From positions 1-24,270 of the forward strand of contig DATIPA010000024.1 in the NCBI GenBank assembly GCA_035472475.1: 24,270 nt of DNA, given 5' to 3'. Origin of the DNA: JAFAXD01 sp035472475 (GTDB lineage Bacteria > Pseudomonadota > Alphaproteobacteria > Rhizobiales > Xanthobacteraceae). This document shows, piece by piece, positions 16,388 through 24,159 of the stretch (position 1 is its first letter; each line of letters starts with the position of its first letter). The notes beneath the pieces were generated by a model. It saw only the letters and a program-made list of their open reading frames with translations. It was not told where the DNA came from and searched no databases. Position numbers and translations under genes: made by a program.

Positions 16388-16576
16388 GATACGCCCCCTG
16401 TGAGGCGTCCATCGTCACCGGAAACGGCGGATTGTGCAAGGTGAGTTGTGCCGGATGGTGCGATGCAACGCGCGCGGCATTCACGGATGTGTCGTGCTCG
16501 ACGTATAGCGGTAGATGTGCCTTCGGGACCGGTCGATCGTCTGCCGTCCCATCACCCGCCACTCGGAGAGATGCCC
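16388..16576. other. Divergent intergenic region between GlsB-like and CMD-family genes
   Basis: These 189 bases separate two divergently transcribed genes and must hold both promoters. I see a possible -10-like TATAGC on the + strand near 16505 but no convincing -35 partner. There is no convincing open frame or RNA here; the + frame is open across part of it but lacks a ribosome-binding site. Confidence 0.5.
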
Positions 16577-17140
16577 ATGCGGATGCCCGTCATTTTGCCT
16601 GCCGAACTCACGCCCGAACAGAAGCCGTTCTACGACGACATGCGCGCCGGCATCGCTCAGAATTTCAAGGGCTTCACCGCGATCGGGGATGACGGGGCGT
16701 TGCTGGGGCCGTTCAACCCGTGGCTGCACGAGCCGAAGTTCGGCAAGCCGATCTGGGAGCTGGTGAAGGCGATCTCGACCTCGCCGGCGCTGCCCAAACC
16801 GATCCGCGAGGTCGCCATCCTGGTGACCGGCGCGAAGTTTCGCTCGGCCTACGAACTCTACGCGCATGTGCTGGTTGCCGAGCGGCGCGGGCTCCCCGAT
16901 GACAAGATTGCCACCATCGTTGCCGGGCAGCGGCCCGGCGATCTTACTCGCGAGGAAGCGATCGCCTACGACCTTGCGAGCGCGCTGCTGGAAACCGGCG
17001 TGCTGCCCGAGCTGACCTATCAGCAGGCCGTGAAGACCTTCGGACAACATGCCACCGCCGAGCTGATCTACCTGATCGGCGTTTATTGCCTGGTGTCGGT
17101 CACGCTTAATGGCTTTGACGTTCCGGTGCCGGCGACCTAG
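16577..17140 (+). CDS. Carboxymuconolactone decarboxylase (CMD)/AhpD-like family protein
   Basis: I place the start at the ATG at 16577, six bases after a CGGAGAG; ATGs at 16571 and 16448 are in frame but less well placed. The 187-residue protein is all-helical in style and matches the CMD family: 'NPWLHEPKFGKPIWELVKA' near residue 43, 'REVAILVTGAKFRSAYELYAH' and 'GQRPGDLTREEAIAYDLA'. It has no CxxC pair, so it is not an AhpD-type disulfide reductase. The conserved His of the 'YELYAHVLVAE' segment is kept. Family members include 4-carboxymuconolactone decarboxylase, but most, like this one, have no assigned reaction. It converges on the urate genes, sharing the CTAG at 17137-17140 for both stops. 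Confidence 0.88.
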   Translation: MRMPVILPAELTPEQKPFYDDMRAGIAQNFKGFTAIGDDGALLGPFNPWLHEPKFGKPIWELVKAISTSPALPKPIREVAILVTGAKFRSAYELYAHVLVAERRGLPDDKIATIVAGQRPGDLTREEAIAYDLASALLETGVLPELTYQQAVKTFGQHATAELIYLIGVYCLVSVTLNGFDVPVPAT

Positions 17141-18024
17141 CTGCCCCGATACGTTGTGTAGCTCCAAGGCGTGCACAACAACGGCACGTGGTAGTGCCCT
17201 TCGGGCTCGGCGACCGCAAAGCGGATCGGCACGACATCGAGAAAGGATGGGTCGGCGAGCTCCGCTTTGGTGCGCGCGTAATAGTCGCCGATCGCGAACC
17301 GCAGTTCGTAGGCGCCGATCGGGATCGGCCGTCCGGCGATCAGCGGCGCCTCCGTGCGGCCGTCATCATTCGTCACCGCGCGCGTGATCAATCGGCGCTC
17401 GTCCGATTGCGACAGCTCGAACAGTTCGAGCGCGATGCCCTCGCCGGGGCGACCGCTGTAGTTGTCGAGCACGTGTGTCGAGAGCCGCCCATGCACGGCA
17501 AGCCGGTCCGGCGCGCGAACACGCTGATCGAGCCGCAGCGCAACAATGCGGAGAATTTCCGTGAGCGCGGCGGCCCGCTCACTTGCGGCGTCGGACTTCG
17601 CGCGCCGTTCAAGCGCCCGCAGGATTGAATCCTTGGTGTGCCGCCGAACGCAGATGATGAACGGAAAACCGAACCGTGCCTTGTAAGCTTCGTTGCAGCG
17701 ATGGAAGGTTGTGTACTCGGCCTCCGACAGCCGATCGAGGCCGGCACTCGCCTGTTCGGCAGTCGACTCGGGCGTCAGCGTGCCGGCGCGCGCGGCTTTG
17801 CCGGCAAGATCTGGATGTGCCGTGATGACGGCCAGCTGGCGATCTTCGCTGGCATGCAACAGCACGGTTTTCAGGCTTGCATAAAGCGCGGCCAGCGTCG
17901 CGAACGACCGGTCCGCCGCCGCGACCTCCGGCACCCACGGCGAATGCTCGAAAATATCGCCGAGCGCCGCGATGAATTCGGCCTTCGTCGCGGAATTGAG
18001 TTGCGCGAGCGAGACTTGCTGCAT
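17137..18024 (-). CDS. uraD: Fused OHCU decarboxylase (UraD) and 5-hydroxyisourate hydrolase (UraH)
   Basis: One 295-residue protein joins two enzymes of urate breakdown. Residues 1-168 are 2-oxo-4-hydroxy-4-carboxy-5-ureidoimidazoline decarboxylase: 'FEHSPWV' with His27, 'AHPDLAGKAA' with His70, and the helix 'FHRCNEAYKARFGFPFIICV'. Residues about 176-295 are the transthyretin-like hydroxyisourate hydrolase: 'LSTHVLDNYSGRP' with His184, 'RPIPIGAYE' with Arg232, His279 in 'HYHVPLL' and the invariant C-terminal YRGS. The two steps are consecutive but in reverse order relative to the protein: the C-terminal domain acts first, opening 5-hydroxyisourate, then the N-terminal domain yields S-allantoin. 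The same domain order occurs in plant TTL proteins. The start ATG overlaps the puuE stop by one base (TGATG), so the two are translated together. A separate start for UraH is not needed. Confidence 0.93.
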   Translation of the reverse strand: MQQVSLAQLNSATKAEFIAALGDIFEHSPWVPEVAAADRSFATLAALYASLKTVLLHASEDRQLAVITAHPDLAGKAARAGTLTPESTAEQASAGLDRLSEAEYTTFHRCNEAYKARFGFPFIICVRRHTKDSILRALERRAKSDAASERAAALTEILRIVALRLDQRVRAPDRLAVHGRLSTHVLDNYSGRPGEGIALELFELSQSDERRLITRAVTNDDGRTEAPLIAGRPIPIGAYELRFAIGDYYARTKAELADPSFLDVVPIRFAVAEPEGHYHVPLLCTPWSYTTYRGS

Positions 18025-18956
18025 CACGGCACCAACGGCGCCTTGTCGGCGAGGGCGCGATGCTCGTTGATCCAGTGCCGCGCGATGTCGAGTCTGGTCG
18101 CGACCCAGACCCGGTCGTGCTTGGCGATGTGATCGAGATAGCGCGCGAGGCCGGCGGTCCGTCCAGGGCGACCCGTCAGCCGGCAGTGCAGGCCGATCGA
18201 CATCATCTTCGGAGCGTCGTGACCTTCCGCGTAAAGCACATCGAACGCATCGCGTAGATAGGCGAAGAACTCGTCGCCGCCGGCAAAACCTTGCGCGTTG
18301 ACGAAGCGCATGTCGTTGGCGTCGAGCGTATAGGGCACGATCACATGCGGGCCCTTGGGACCTTTGACCCAGTAGGGCAGGTCGTCCGCGTAGGAATCCG
18401 ACGAATAGGTGAAGCCACCGTCTTCCAGCACGAGTTTGAGCGAGTTGATCGAGGTACGGCCGGTGTACCAGCCGAGCGGCCGCGCGCCCGTGACTTTGGT
18501 GTGAACGCGAATCGCCTCGATGAGATCGGCACGCTCCTCGGCTTCCGGCGTGTCCTTGTAGTCGATCCATTTGAGACCGTGGCTCGCAATCTCCCAGCCG
18601 GCCTCCCGCATGGCCGCGACCGCGTCCGGATTGCGCGCCAGCGCACGCGCCACGCCAAACACCGTGATCGGGAGCTTGCGCGCCCCAAACAGCCGCCACA
18701 GCCGCCAGAAGCCGGCGCGCGAGCCATACTCATACATCGACTCGACGTTCATATGGCGCTGTCCGGGCCACGGCACCGCGCCCAGCACGTCGGAGAGAAA
18801 TGCTTCTGATTCCTTGTCGCCATGCAGGATCGAACGCTCGCCGCCTTCTTCGTAGTTGAGCACGAATTGCACCGCGACACGCGCACGGCCCGGCCAGCGC
18901 GGATCGGGCGGATTACGGCCATAGCCGATCAGGTCGCGCGGATAGGTCTCGATCAT
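18024..18956 (-). CDS. puuE: Allantoinase PuuE, polysaccharide-deacetylase-type
   Basis: This 310-residue protein is a cofactor-independent allantoinase related to polysaccharide deacetylases. It opens allantoin to allantoate. Family signs are 'YPRDLIGYGRNPPDPRWPG' at the N-terminus, 'VQFVLNYEEGGE', 'MYEYGSRAGFWR', 'GWEIASHGLKWIDY' and 'IGLHCRLTGRPGR' near the C-terminus. I take the ATG at 18956, which overlaps the puuD stop (ATGA); an ATG 33 bases further upstream lies inside puuD and is less likely. Length matches known PuuE (about 300-310). The gene lies between puuD and uraD-uraH, as expected for the urate-to-allantoate route. Confidence 0.94.
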   Translation of the reverse strand: MIETYPRDLIGYGRNPPDPRWPGRARVAVQFVLNYEEGGERSILHGDKESEAFLSDVLGAVPWPGQRHMNVESMYEYGSRAGFWRLWRLFGARKLPITVFGVARALARNPDAVAAMREAGWEIASHGLKWIDYKDTPEAEERADLIEAIRVHTKVTGARPLGWYTGRTSINSLKLVLEDGGFTYSSDSYADDLPYWVKGPKGPHVIVPYTLDANDMRFVNAQGFAGGDEFFAYLRDAFDVLYAEGHDAPKMMSIGLHCRLTGRPGRTAGLARYLDHIAKHDRVWVATRLDIARHWINEHRALADKAPLVP

Positions 18957-20188
18957 GGCCTGCCGTCCACGCACAAAAACGACGGGCATCGCAACAGCGG
19001 CGGCGCGGCCTCCGCGCGCCAGGCCGCCAGGGTCGCGCGCTCCTGATCGGTCATTTCAGTGATGTTGCCCGGCGGCATGGCGCGCGAGCGTATCGCCCAG
19101 ATCTCGATCAGCCGTCCGTGGCGCTTGATCTGGTCGGCGTTGTCGAGCCGCACGTCCTGGGGCGGCGCGGTGATGCCGGCCCACACCGGCTCGTCGGAAT
19201 GGCACATGCTGCAGCGGGAGAGCACGATCTCTTCCACGGTCTTGAACGGCGGCGAAGCCGGCGCCGCACTGGTCTTGATCCAGGGATCGCCGTTGAGCGC
19301 GAGCCACGCGATCGCAAGCAGCCCGAGCGCGGCGACCGCCCATGGCCACAGCGGCTCCTTTTTCCCCTCATGGCGCATGTTGTAGTAGTGCCGGATGGCG
19401 GGACCGATTGCCAAAACGATCGCGACGATTACCCAGTTGTAGCGGGTCGCGTAGAGCAGCGGATAGTGATTGCTGATCATCAAAAATACGACCGGAAGCG
19501 TGAGATAGTTGTTATGCACCGAGCGCTGCTTGCCCTGATCGCCGAGCGCCGGATCCGGCGTGCGTCCAGCGATCAGGTCGGCAACGACCTTCTTCTGGTT
19601 CGGAATGATGATGGCGAATACGTTGGCGACCATGATGGTGCCGATCAGGGCGCCGATCTGCGTGAACGCGCCCCGGCCGGAGAACACTTTGGTGAACGCA
19701 TAGGTCAGCGCCACCAGAAACACGTAGCCGACGAGCGCGAGTGCGCCTTCATGCTTGCCGAGCGGCGAGCGGCACAGCGCCTCGTAGGCGAGCCAGGAAA
19801 CCGCCAGGCTCAGGAACGCGATCAGCGCCGCCATCGGGGCGCTCAGGTCCATCACGTTCTTGTCGATCAGGTAGAGGTCGGCGCCGAAATAATACACCAG
19901 CACCAGCAGCGCGAAGCCGGAGAGCCATGTTGTGTAGGCTTCCCACTTGAACCAGGTCAGCTTGTCGGGCATGCGGGCGGGGGCGACCAGATACTTCACC
20001 ATGTGGTAGAAGCCGCCGCCATGGACCTGCCAGGCCTCGCCCTTGACCCCGTCGGGCAAGGCTAGGTTCGGTTTCAGGCTCAGGTCGAGGTGAATGAAGT
20101 AGAACGAACTGCCGATCCAGGCGATGCCGGCAATCACGTGGAGCCAGCGAAGCATGACGCTCAGCCATTCGGTGAGCACGACGTCCAC
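18953..20188 (-). CDS. puuD: Membrane urate oxidase PuuD with C-terminal cytochrome c domain
   Basis: The start is the GTG at 20188, with AGGAGG six bases upstream; the open frame further 5' lacks such a site. The protein has 411 residues. The N-terminal DUF989 region has about eight hydrophobic spans, beginning 'WLHVIAGIAWIGSSFYFIHL', and a conserved 'SVHNNYLTLPVVFLMISNHYP' segment near residues 223-242. The C-terminus is a c-type cytochrome: CSMCH at residues 326-330 binds heme and Met371 in 'RAMPPGN' is the likely axial ligand. PuuD oxidises urate to 5-hydroxyisourate and passes electrons to the respiratory chain rather than making hydrogen peroxide. The last 12 residues (about 400-411, with two further cysteines) extend past the cytochrome domain to the puuE overlap. 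It heads the - strand operon. Confidence 0.94.
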   Translation of the reverse strand: MDVVLTEWLSVMLRWLHVIAGIAWIGSSFYFIHLDLSLKPNLALPDGVKGEAWQVHGGGFYHMVKYLVAPARMPDKLTWFKWEAYTTWLSGFALLVLVYYFGADLYLIDKNVMDLSAPMAALIAFLSLAVSWLAYEALCRSPLGKHEGALALVGYVFLVALTYAFTKVFSGRGAFTQIGALIGTIMVANVFAIIIPNQKKVVADLIAGRTPDPALGDQGKQRSVHNNYLTLPVVFLMISNHYPLLYATRYNWVIVAIVLAIGPAIRHYYNMRHEGKKEPLWPWAVAALGLLAIAWLALNGDPWIKTSAAPASPPFKTVEEIVLSRCSMCHSDEPVWAGITAPPQDVRLDNADQIKRHGRLIEIWAIRSRAMPPGNITEMTDQERATLAAWRAEAAPPLLRCPSFLCVDGRP

Positions 20189-20194
20189 GTTTAT

Positions 20195-20200
20195 CCTCCT
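20195..20200 (-). promoter_or_regulatory. Shine-Dalgarno site AGGAGG for puuD
   Basis: AGGAGG on the - strand, six bases before the GTG at 20188. It fixes the puuD start and removes 108 codons of spurious upstream frame. Confidence 0.8.
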
Positions 20201-20230
20201 GCGCGGCGGCCGGCTACGCCTGCGCCAACA

Positions 20231-20246
20231 TGGCAGACCGGTGCCA
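20231..20246. repeat. Inverted repeat TGGCA-N6-TGCCA, candidate operator
   Basis: Perfect 5-bp arms TGGCA (20231-20235) and TGCCA (20242-20246) around GACCGG. It lies near the centre of the divergent urate/allantoate promoter region, where a shared purine- or ureide-responsive regulator could bind. The role is inferred from place and symmetry alone. Confidence 0.35.
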
Positions 20247-20292
20247 GCCTGTTCAAGCATGCGGGGCGCGCCCCCCGCCGGGGAGTAGGGAC

Positions 20293-21531
20293 GTGGCGGC
20301 ATCGGAACTGACGTTTGGTCCTCGTATCCTCGAATTGGCCGATCGGCTCGCGGTCCATTCCGAGCTGCCGGGCGCGCTTGCCTGCACCTATCTGACACCC
20401 GCACATCGGGCGACGGCACAAGAGCTCGCCCAGTGGATGCGCGGTGCCGGCATGGCGGTCGAGATCGACGGCGTCGCCAATGTGGTGGGGCGCTACGCCG
20501 GCTCGGCGCCAAGTCCGAAGACTCTGCTGGTGGGCTCGCATTACGACACCGTGGTGGACGCCGGCAAATACGACGGCCGCCTGGGAATCCTGACCGGGCT
20601 TGTGGTGATCGAGCAGCTCAATCGAGCCGGTCGGCGGCTCCCGTTTGCGATCGAGCTGATCGCGTTCTCGGAGGAAGAGGGGCTTCGCTATTCCGCGTCC
20701 TACATTGGCAGCACTGCGGTTGCGGGCTCGTTTGACGGCGCCCTGCTGACACGGCGCGACGAAGGCGGCGTCTCGCTCGCGGAGGCGATTGCGAAGTCCG
20801 GCTTCGACCCGCGCGCGATTCCTTCGCTGGCGCGTCGGCGCGAGGATCTGGCCGGCTATCTCGAGGTCCATATCGAGCAGGGGCCGGTGCTGTTCGAAGA
20901 GGGCCTGCCGCTGGGCGTCGTCACGGCGATTGCCGGGGGTTGCCGGTTCGTCGTGACGGTCACCGGACAGGCCGGTCATGCCGGCACGGTGCCGATGGGA
21001 TTGCGTCACGACGCGGCGGCCGCCGCCGCCGAACTGGTCCTCGCCGTTGAGCGCCGCTGCAGCGGCGTGCCGACGCTCGTGGGCACGGTCGGCAAATTGC
21101 AGGTGCCGGGCGGCGCCACCAATGTCATCCCCGGCCGCAGCGAACTCTCGCTCGACATTCGCGCCGCGGACGATGCGACCCGCGACGCGGCGGTTGCCGA
21201 CGTGCGGGCCGAGATCGCCGCGATCGCACAGCGTCGCGGCGTGACGATCGACGTTCGCGAAACGCAGAGCACGCGCGCGGTCGCCTGCTCGCCGCGGATG
21301 CAGGCTCTGTTCGCGCACGCGATCGGCCGTCTCGGCATCAAGCCGCGCTTTCTGCCGAGCGGCGCCGGCCACGACGCGGTGAACTTCGGCCCGATCACCG
21401 AGACTGGCATGCTGTTCGTTCGTTGCGGCAATGGCGGCGTCAGCCACTCGCCCCGCGAGACCATCACGGCGGAGGATGCGGACCTCGGGGCCCGCGTTCT
21501 GCTCGACGTGCTCATCGCTTATCAGGAATAA
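20293..21531 (+). CDS. Allantoate amidohydrolase-like Zn/Mn hydrolase (M20 HyuC/AllC family)
   Basis: The GTG at 20293 follows GGGGAG and gives 412 residues, the norm for the AllC/HyuC/ureidopropionase group. Metal-site residues are His83 (GSHYDT), Asp94 (KYDGRLG), Glu128-Glu129 (SEEEG), His193 with Glu195 (HIEQG) and His385 (GVSHSP). 'SGAGHDAV' near His360 is a substrate-pocket hallmark of N-carbamoyl hydrolases. It probably turns allantoate into ureidoglycine or ureidoglycolate plus ammonia and CO2. N-carbamoyl amino acid hydrolysis is the main alternative. The place opposite puuD-puuE-uraD-uraH, which makes allantoate, favours the first. Its stop overlaps the ATG of the next M20 gene (TAATG), so the two are coupled. 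Confidence 0.88.
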   Translation: MAASELTFGPRILELADRLAVHSELPGALACTYLTPAHRATAQELAQWMRGAGMAVEIDGVANVVGRYAGSAPSPKTLLVGSHYDTVVDAGKYDGRLGILTGLVVIEQLNRAGRRLPFAIELIAFSEEEGLRYSASYIGSTAVAGSFDGALLTRRDEGGVSLAEAIAKSGFDPRAIPSLARRREDLAGYLEVHIEQGPVLFEEGLPLGVVTAIAGGCRFVVTVTGQAGHAGTVPMGLRHDAAAAAAELVLAVERRCSGVPTLVGTVGKLQVPGGATNVIPGRSELSLDIRAADDATRDAAVADVRAEIAAIAQRRGVTIDVRETQSTRAVACSPRMQALFAHAIGRLGIKPRFLPSGAGHDAVNFGPITETGMLFVRCGNGGVSHSPRETITAEDADLGARVLLDVLIAYQE

Positions 21532-22787
21532 TGATGGAACTTTCGAACCGGGTTTCGGATTTTGTCGACCGCTCGTTCGCGCGCGAGACGGCGTTTTTGG
21601 CGGAGCTCGTGAAAGTCGCGAGCGACAATCCGCCGGGCGACTGCGCTCCGCATGCGATGCGCGCCAAGGCGGTGCTCGAAGGGCTCGGCCTTAAGGTTGA
21701 GGCCCATCCGGTGCCCGCGGAACTGACGCACGCCTGCGGCATGATCAGCGCCGCCAACCTGATCGTGCGCCGGCGCTTCGGCGACGGGCCGACACTCGCG
21801 CTCAATGCGCATGGTGACGTGGTGCCGCCCGGGCTCGGCTGGACACACGATCCCTACGGAGCCGAAATCGCCGACGGGCCGCATGGTCCGGTCATGTTCG
21901 GGCGCGGGGTCGCGGTCTCGAAATCCGATTTTGCGACCTACACGTTCGCGCTGCTCGCTCTCAAAGACGCTGTGCAAGCCGGGGCCGTTCTTGGCGGCAC
22001 CATCGAGCTGCACTTTACCTACGACGAGGAGGCGGGCGGCGAGATCGGGCCAAAATTTCTGCTCGACCACGGCCTCACCAGGCCGGACTTCGTGATTGCG
22101 GCAGGCTTCTCCTATGCCATCGTGAACGCGCACAACGGCTGTCTGCACCTCGAAGTCGCCGTGACCGGAAAGCAAGCGCACGCGGCCATGCCGCAGACCG
22201 GCATAGATGCGCTCGCGGCCGCGACCGGCATTCTGCAGGCGCTCTATGCGAGCCGGCCGTCATTGAGCGCCGTGCTCTCACGGGTCGCCGGCATCACGTT
22301 CCCGACCCTCAACGTCGGACTGATATCTGGCGGCATCAACACCAATGTGGTGCCGGACCGCGTCACCTTCCGGCTCGACCGGCGCATGATCCCGGAGGAG
22401 AAAGCGGACGACGTCGAGGCCGGGCTCCGGCAGCTCATCGCGGGCGCTGCCGCCGCTTACCCGGGGAGCAGGGTTGACATCAAACAAATCCTCTCCGCCT
22501 CGCCGCTGGTGCCGCAGCCGGGCTGGGAACGCCTCGCCAACGCGATCGGCCGTTCGGCTTCTGCGGTCCTGGGGGTCGAGGTGCCGGTCAGCGGCGTTCC
22601 GCTCTACACCGATGCGCGTCACTATGCGGCGCGTGGCATTCCGAGCGTGCTTTACGGCGCTGGTCCGCGCACGCTGCTTGAGGCCAACGCCCACAACGCG
22701 GATGAGAACCTGCGCCTTTCCGACCTGCGCGCCGCCACTAAGATCATTGCACTGGCCGCGGCGGAGATCTGCGGCGGCAAATTCTGA
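21531..22787 (+). CDS. M20-family metallohydrolase with altered metal motif
   Basis: This 418-residue protein (or 417 from the second ATG at 21534) belongs to the M20/ArgE/DapE superfamily. His94 and Asp96 (NAHGD), Glu166-Glu167 (YDEEAGG) and a C-terminal 'NAHNADENL' are in place. The canonical GRGxxDxKG loop reads GRGVAVSKSD, so the metal-bridging Asp is replaced by Val129, with Asp133 nearby. It may have one metal or a different site. The dimerisation domain ('VTGKQAHAAMPQTGIDAL') is intact. Located directly after the allantoate amidohydrolase, it could act on a ureide such as ureidoglycolate, or on an unrelated N-acyl or peptide substrate. Function is not resolved; the sequence is otherwise well preserved, so a pseudogene is unlikely. 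Confidence 0.85.
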   Translation: MMELSNRVSDFVDRSFARETAFLAELVKVASDNPPGDCAPHAMRAKAVLEGLGLKVEAHPVPAELTHACGMISAANLIVRRRFGDGPTLALNAHGDVVPPGLGWTHDPYGAEIADGPHGPVMFGRGVAVSKSDFATYTFALLALKDAVQAGAVLGGTIELHFTYDEEAGGEIGPKFLLDHGLTRPDFVIAAGFSYAIVNAHNGCLHLEVAVTGKQAHAAMPQTGIDALAAATGILQALYASRPSLSAVLSRVAGITFPTLNVGLISGGINTNVVPDRVTFRLDRRMIPEEKADDVEAGLRQLIAGAAAAYPGSRVDIKQILSASPLVPQPGWERLANAIGRSASAVLGVEVPVSGVPLYTDARHYAARGIPSVLYGAGPRTLLEANAHNADENLRLSDLRAATKIIALAAAEICGGKF

Positions 22788-22797
22788 TCGGCCTATC

Positions 22798-24159
22798 ATG
22801 GACCCACTCGTGTCCCCGCTGCTCACCGATCTCTACCAGCTCAACATGCTGGAAGCCTATCTCGCCAACGGTCAGACCGAGACCGCGGTGTTTGAATTCT
22901 TCTTCCGCCGGCTTCCCGCCCGCCGTGGTTTTCTGCTGGCGGCCGGTCTCGAACAGACGCTCGACTATCTTGAGAACCTCCGCTTCTCCTCCGAAGACAT
23001 CGACTGGCTCACGCGCACGGGACGGTTCAGCGCGCGCCTCATCGATTATCTTTCACAGTTGCGCTTTACCGGCGACGTACATGCGATCGCGGAGGGAACC
23101 GCAGTCTTTCCCAATGAACCGGTCGTGCGGGTGACCGCGCCGCTTCCGCAGGCGCAGCTGGTCGAGACCCGGGTCATCAACATTCTGCACTACCAGACGC
23201 TGATCGCGTCGAAGGCGGCGCGCGCCGTGCTGGTCGCGCCCGGCAGTCTGCTGGTGGATTTCGGGCTGCGCCGCGCCCACGGCGGCGAGGCCGGCGTGAT
23301 GGCAGCGCGCGCAAGCTACCTCGCGGGTTTTGCCGGCACGGCGACCGTCCTGGCGGAGAAACTTTACGGGATCCCCTCGTTTGGCACGATGGCGCATTCG
23401 TTCATCGAGGCTTGCGATGACGAGACGACTGCGTTCGAGCAGTTCGCGACCGCGCGGCCCGCAAACCTCACGCTGCTGATCGACACCTACGACACGCTGG
23501 CTGCCGCCCATAAGGTTGTCGCATTGGCGCCGCGGCTCGCCGCGCGCGGCATCACCATCCGCTCGCTGCGGATCGACAGCGGCGATTTTGTCGCCCAGGC
23601 AAAGGCGGTGCGCGCCATTCTGGATCAGGCCGGATTGCGGGAGATCGGCATTTTCGCCAGCGGCGGACTTGATGAAGGCGACGTACAGGACCTGCTGGCT
23701 GCCGGCGCCCCGTTCACCGGCTTCGGTCTTGGGACGGCGCTTACGACCTCAGCCGACGTGCCGGCCCTCGACTGCGCCTACAAGCTGCAGGAATACGCAG
23801 GTATCGCGCGCCGCAAGCGCTCTGTCGGCAAGGCAACATGGCCAGGCCGCAAGCAGGTCTGGCGCAGCTACGGATCCGATGGCCGCATGCAGAGGGATGT
23901 GCTGTCGCTTGAGAGCGATAGCCAGCCGGGCGAGCAGCTGCTGAGACCGGTGATGCGTGCGGGCCAGCGTGTCGCGCCGTCGCCAACGCTCGCTGAAAGC
24001 CGCGCTAACGCCGCACGCGAACTCGCGCGCCTGCCCGAAGCGCTGCGTGTGCTCGAGCCGAAGCTCGCCTATCAGGTCGATGTATCTGGAGCCCTGGATC
24101 AGCTCGCCGCCGACGTCGACCGCCGGCTCGCGCAGTCGCCCGATCAGCTTCGCGCCTGA
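22798..24159 (+). CDS. pncB: Nicotinate phosphoribosyltransferase
   Basis: The ATG at 22798 gives 453 residues. The protein begins 'VSPLLTDLYQLNMLEAYL', a family signature. 'DFGLRRAHGGEAG' spans residues 154-166 and holds substrate-binding residues; 'FGTMAHSFI' contains His200, the likely ATP-phosphorylated histidine. 'RIDSGDF' and 'GFGLGTALTTS' further mark the phosphoribosyl-binding site. It converts nicotinate and PRPP to nicotinate mononucleotide in NAD salvage. The gene starts 10 bases after the M20 gene and could share its transcript, although a link with ureide metabolism is not known to me. It belongs to the shorter, bacterial/archaeal-like branch. Confidence 0.95.
   Translation: MDPLVSPLLTDLYQLNMLEAYLANGQTETAVFEFFFRRLPARRGFLLAAGLEQTLDYLENLRFSSEDIDWLTRTGRFSARLIDYLSQLRFTGDVHAIAEGTAVFPNEPVVRVTAPLPQAQLVETRVINILHYQTLIASKAARAVLVAPGSLLVDFGLRRAHGGEAGVMAARASYLAGFAGTATVLAEKLYGIPSFGTMAHSFIEACDDETTAFEQFATARPANLTLLIDTYDTLAAAHKVVALAPRLAARGITIRSLRIDSGDFVAQAKAVRAILDQAGLREIGIFASGGLDEGDVQDLLAAGAPFTGFGLGTALTTSADVPALDCAYKLQEYAGIARRKRSVGKATWPGRKQVWRSYGSDGRMQRDVLSLESDSQPGEQLLRPVMRAGQRVAPSPTLAESRANAARELARLPEALRVLEPKLAYQVDVSGALDQLAADVDRRLAQSPDQLRA

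Larger units (their letters stand above)
20189..20292. promoter_or_regulatory. Divergent promoter region of the puuD and allantoate amidohydrolase operons
   Basis: These 104 bases lie between the divergent GTG starts at 20188 and 20293 and should contain both promoters. They hold the AGGAGG of puuD (20195-20200, - strand), the GGGGAG of the + strand gene, and an inverted repeat listed separately. No clear -35/-10 pair could be assigned. Confidence 0.6.

Noticed and set aside
15195..16562. 455-codon - strand frame across the glpK end, the small gene and the GlsB-like gene
   Set aside because: It covers recognised genes in other frames on both strands; the overlap with the GlsB-like gene is out of frame.
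17137..18699. Single 520-residue protein over uraD-uraH and the 3' part of puuE
   Set aside because: The N-terminal part is out of frame with puuE; the real start is the ATG at 18024 overlapping the puuE stop.
20231..20246. Sigma-54 promoter
   Set aside because: The GG and GC elements are 9 nt apart instead of 10 and the -12 element reads TGCC rather than TTGC.
20263..20274. GGGGCGCGCCCC palindrome
   Set aside because: A short G/C palindrome is expected by chance at this base composition and could only form a hairpin with no loop.
20191..21447. 418-codon - strand frame over the allantoate amidohydrolase gene
   Set aside because: Antisense shadow with the same composition bias; the + strand gene has full metal motifs.
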